Part shown: positions 61,085-64,000 of the stretch, in pieces
Numbering within the stretch: the stretch's first letter is position 1
Layout of the letters: every line of letters starts with the position of its first letter
NCBI GenBank assembly: GCA_029783825.1
Contig: JAREIK010002415.1
Location: 560,501-624,500 of the forward strand
Source: Sapria himalayana
Taxonomy: Eukaryota; Streptophyta; Magnoliopsida; Malpighiales; Rafflesiaceae
Direction of reading: 5' to 3'
DNA: 64,000 nucleotides
Made by a program: the position numbers and the translations under genes
Notes under the pieces: generated by a model
Told to the model about the DNA's origin: nothing
Database searches by the model: none
The model's input: the letters and a program-made list of their open reading frames with translations, nothing else

Positions 61085-62060
61085 CTTAAATTAATCATGT
61101 AAATTTGATCAGCTTGTGCAGCTCTTTCTTCTACTTGTAGTATACCTTCATAATTATTTTGAGGTATTCTCGAATTAACACCATACTCATTTTCACCCAA
61201 CTCTAAGAAAGCATCCGAAATACACAATTTTCAGATATAATTATGTAAAGCTATGCAAGCAATAATAATGTTTCTCTGTACTTGAAAATGATAAGATGTC
61301 ATCATCTTTAAGATTAGAAAATGAGTTTTTAAAATACCAAAAGATCACTCAATGGCATTTCTCAATATGGCATGTGCATAGTTGAATATCTCTTCTTTTA
61401 TACGCAGGTGGACATTATTATGAAAATCAAGCAACCAATATTATACATTACGGTAAAACACCATAAATCCTCAACTATGTGAATATGCAGCATCATAAAG
61501 ATAATATTTATCCACATAAAAAATTAATTTTCAAATTAATTATGAATTTATTAATAATAACAAAGAAAAGAATTATACTAATCTGGTGGAGGTATTGAAA
61601 AATAATTTTCTGGATTACGCATAATCTCTAATAATACTTTTGAATCATGAGCTACGTATTCCTGTTCAGCCCAGACAAATATAAAAATTATATTAAAATC
61701 ATATATTGCTAAAATATTTTAATAACATTTTCCTCTTCCTCCTCCTCTATAAGATACTTACTTGTCAGATAGTATCATAGCATTAACAAGCATCCCATCA
61801 AGTGTACCAATAGTACCCTATTAATTAGAATAAATATCAATATAATAATAATAATAACAACAACAAAAACAGTAATAATAATAAACTTATATTTTTTTTA
61901 CCTTAAATACTTCCTTTAACCGGTGATGGGGATATTTTCTATAACTTTAGTAACCAGGATAGGCACAATCATCTCTCTTTCGAAGAGAAACATTGTCTCT
62001 AGTACTTCATGAAAACAATGATATATGATTTGAGTTGAGTGGTTGAATCTTCTTTTAGTA
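61085..62060 (-). pseudogene. PIF/Harbinger transposase relic (HARBI1-like)
   Basis: Minus-strand pieces in order: RFNHSTQIIYHCFHEVLETM (about 62040) and, near 61820, GTIGTLDGMLVNAMI, the place of the first catalytic Asp (GAIDGTH). Next come EQEYVAHDSKVLLEIMRNPE (about 61670, second Asp, family GxxGSxHDSRVL), then YYLYDAAYSHS, FNYAHAILRNAIE and SFGILKTHFLILKMMTSYHF, then QRNIIIACIALHNYI (about 61250). This is the DDE domain order of plant HARBI1/ALP1-type transposases. Stops and intron-like gaps interrupt it. It shares orientation with the upstream Myb-like gene. Confidence 0.8.
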
Positions 62061-62449
62061 ATATAATTTCTTATGTTGTGATTTAATGTCATAAGGAATA
62101 TTATTATTTTTTCTTCAACTTTAATGTAATGACTATCTTTTTAATCATATTGTATTTTTGAAATGCTCACAATATGCAAAAATACTTGCTTATTCATTAT
62201 TAAAATTTCTAGATAATATGCTAGATTATCATTTAAAATTTCTTGCACATATGCAAAATTATTCAGTATCGAGTCGGTATCTGATCTTCTTCCAGTCACT
62301 TTTTTCTAATAATCTTTTTGACTAGAATCAATACTGTGATTTTTAATATTTTTCTTTACTTTTTAATTAATATCTACTAATACATTCAATATTAACAAAT
62401 GTATCAATTAAAAATAATAAAGAATAAAAATAATTAAAAACAAAATGAA

Positions 62450-63313
62450 CCATAAAATATAATCATAAAAATTAATTATGTCAATACAAACTGATATGAA
62501 AATAAAGTATAAAAATAACTCATTCATAGATAATATTACAATCTCATCCAACTTCTTATTTCATTCTTCTATGCTAAATCCATCTAATTGCTTCAATGTA
62601 TTAAGAATAACTAGTAATTTTTCATCTAGATCTTCATTATTTTTTTTGGAACTTGCTTTTTGATAAAGATATTTTTTTTGATGATGAAGGATTTGATGAA
62701 TATTCAGACTTTATATCCTTATGTATATAAAAATTCTCTATTATTAGTTGAATACATGAATATTTGTTAGCACCATTTTTAGGCAATCTCTGTCTAAATG
62801 AACCCTATGATTCTTGCTCAGTAGTTGTAATGTCATTAAAGAGTGATCTCATCTCATCTACATATTATAACCCTATATATCAAAATTGTTTTGTATCCAA
62901 AATTTTTTGTTAATCAAATAATTATAAATAGTCAATATTAATTTAATTTATTTTTTCAAAATATGAACTAAAGAAATAAGTTATATCTTAATATATTCTT
63001 CTCACTCTTCTAAAGTCCAGTCAACTGTATTAGTTACTAGATTATATTCATTGGTTAGACTTTCCTATTATATTTGAGTCTTTGACCATACCATATATTT
63101 ATGTTTTAAATAATTCCATTGATTTTTAAAATATTTGAGTAAATTTAATATTTTTATTATCTTTAAAAGTTTTTGAAAATTAATATCATAATTTAACATG
63201 CAAGCTCTCCTCTTTTTTCCCAAAATATTTTTCTGGTCAAGACATAAATCTAAAATATATTTAAATAGTGTTGGGTCATTCCAACTAGCTCTGGTAGTAT
63301 CAAGAAAAGTCAT
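62450..63313 (-). pseudogene. PIF/Harbinger Myb/SANT-like partner gene relic
   Basis: The minus-strand frame 63068-63313 reads ASWNDPTLFKYILDLCLDQK, then FKNQWNYLKHKYMVWSKTQI. This fits the Myb/SANT-like domain (W-x-x...FxxICxxE...LKNRWxxLKKxWxxWxxL) encoded by the accessory ORF of PIF/Harbinger elements. VTNTVDWTLEE follows near 63030, and the far end (62480-62640) reads DLDEKLLVILNTLKQLDGFS. It is broken by stops. In autonomous elements this protein helps the transposase bind DNA and enter the nucleus. Confidence 0.72.
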
Positions 63314-64000
63314 TTCTATATAAAATAATTTGAGACAATAGATTAATATTAAATATATAATTTATTTTGTTGGTTAATATTGGCTAGTCTAATGAAATCA
63401 AGAGCAAAATAATAGCTAGGCTTTTTTGATATATAAGATTTCAAATATTAGTAGAAACACATGTAATATCAACAAGTCAACAATAATAATTCCTCATAAA
63501 TACAAAAACATATGTAATCCCGAAAGTAAGAAAGAAAATGTTATTTTAAATATTTTATTTCTTCAAGTAAAAGAATAGATAATAAATTCCAATTCTAAAC
63601 ATCTCAAAAAAATGCAACAATAAAAGTCACATGAATGCATAACATGTATTAGAAAACTCATTTAAATGCATAATCAACATAAACAAAACAGCTAGTTGTG
63701 TTGAAATACATGACATAATCAAGCAATAAAAAAACCATTAATAATTCATATGAGATACAGGACATAATCAAATAATGAAATCTTGTAACATCAATGTACC
63801 TAAACATATTTCAAGGTACTTGAACGACAAATTTAATTATTTTAACGTACCTAAACATAATTATCCCTAAACAATAGGTAATTCATATTTCATTGGGCCT
63901 AATATAATTATATTAAGCAAAACGATAAACACAATAAAAAAGATAGATGTGTTGCACATCAGTTGCACTGGAGGCCTAGAAAAGAATAAGAAGAATAACT

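Larger units (their letters stand above)
57662..64000 (-). other. PEX1 upstream intron (at least 6.3 kb)
   Basis: This is intronic DNA 5' of exon A. It holds a 59-bp (TA)n tract, a copia relic (59.4-60.15 kb) and a PIF/Harbinger relic (61.1-63.3 kb). Nothing is recognised at 57662-58690, 58770-59400, 60150-61080 and 63314-64000, which are AT-rich. No N-terminal PEX1 exon was found. Confidence 0.75.

Noticed and set aside
1..64000. CRISPR array, operon or prokaryotic mobile system
   Set aside because: Tandem repeats present are microsatellites, a minisatellite and duplicated intron DNA. There are no spacer-repeat structures, and coding sequence is spliced plant type.

Overview
The window looks like nuclear DNA of a large-genome flowering plant, probably a monocot (a palm-like genome would fit, but I cannot fix the species). 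It is AT-rich, packed with plant transposable elements, and carries a spliced gene with canonical GT-AG introns. Essentially the whole 64 kb lies inside one host gene on the minus strand: PEX1, the AAA+ ATPase that recycles the peroxisomal import receptor PEX5. Seven consecutive exons (57188-57661, 56105-56863, 27526-27614, 24109-24182, 23738-23960, 12841-12934, 12583-12737) join in phase into about 622 uninterrupted codons. They cover the end of the N-terminal region and most of the first AAA+ domain. The 5' exons lie beyond position 64000, and the exons for the second AAA+ domain lie beyond position 1.

The 1.9 kb of coding sequence is diluted by introns of at least 12.6 kb, 10.8 kb, 3.3 kb, 28.5 kb and at least 6.3 kb, filled with mobile elements in several layers. 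From low to high coordinates: a Ty1-copia relic (1-1540); a hAT-like element with a perfect 8-bp target duplication and a 180-bp inverted repeat around an (ATCT)n core (2472-3995); a Ty3-gypsy fragment (4900-5570); a Ty3-gypsy element with both LTRs (6117-12048, minus); non-coding LTR-element leaders; hAT family A elements rich in GGCCC/GGCAC words (15551-16060, 21624-22148 and a nested cluster at 32.9-47.7 kb including transposase relics); a small hAT-like MITE (20138-20374); an element carrying a 30-bp minisatellite (28073-29099); copia integrase relics (44.6-46.1 kb); a complete but stop-riddled L1-type LINE (48346-54521) with a 15-bp target duplication; a copia relic (59.4-60.15 kb, minus); and a PIF/Harbinger relic with both its Myb-like and transposase genes (61.1-63.3 kb, minus).

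No CRISPR, operon, rRNA or convincing tRNA gene was seen. I found no clearly new biological system. The best leads are: the LINE, whose 3.9-kb ORF2 has 11 stops but no frameshift, nearly all explicable as C-to-T or G-to-A changes; a histidine in the PEX1 D1 Walker A motif; and a set of apparently unrelated hAT-like families that each carry their own short repeated word next to the ends.
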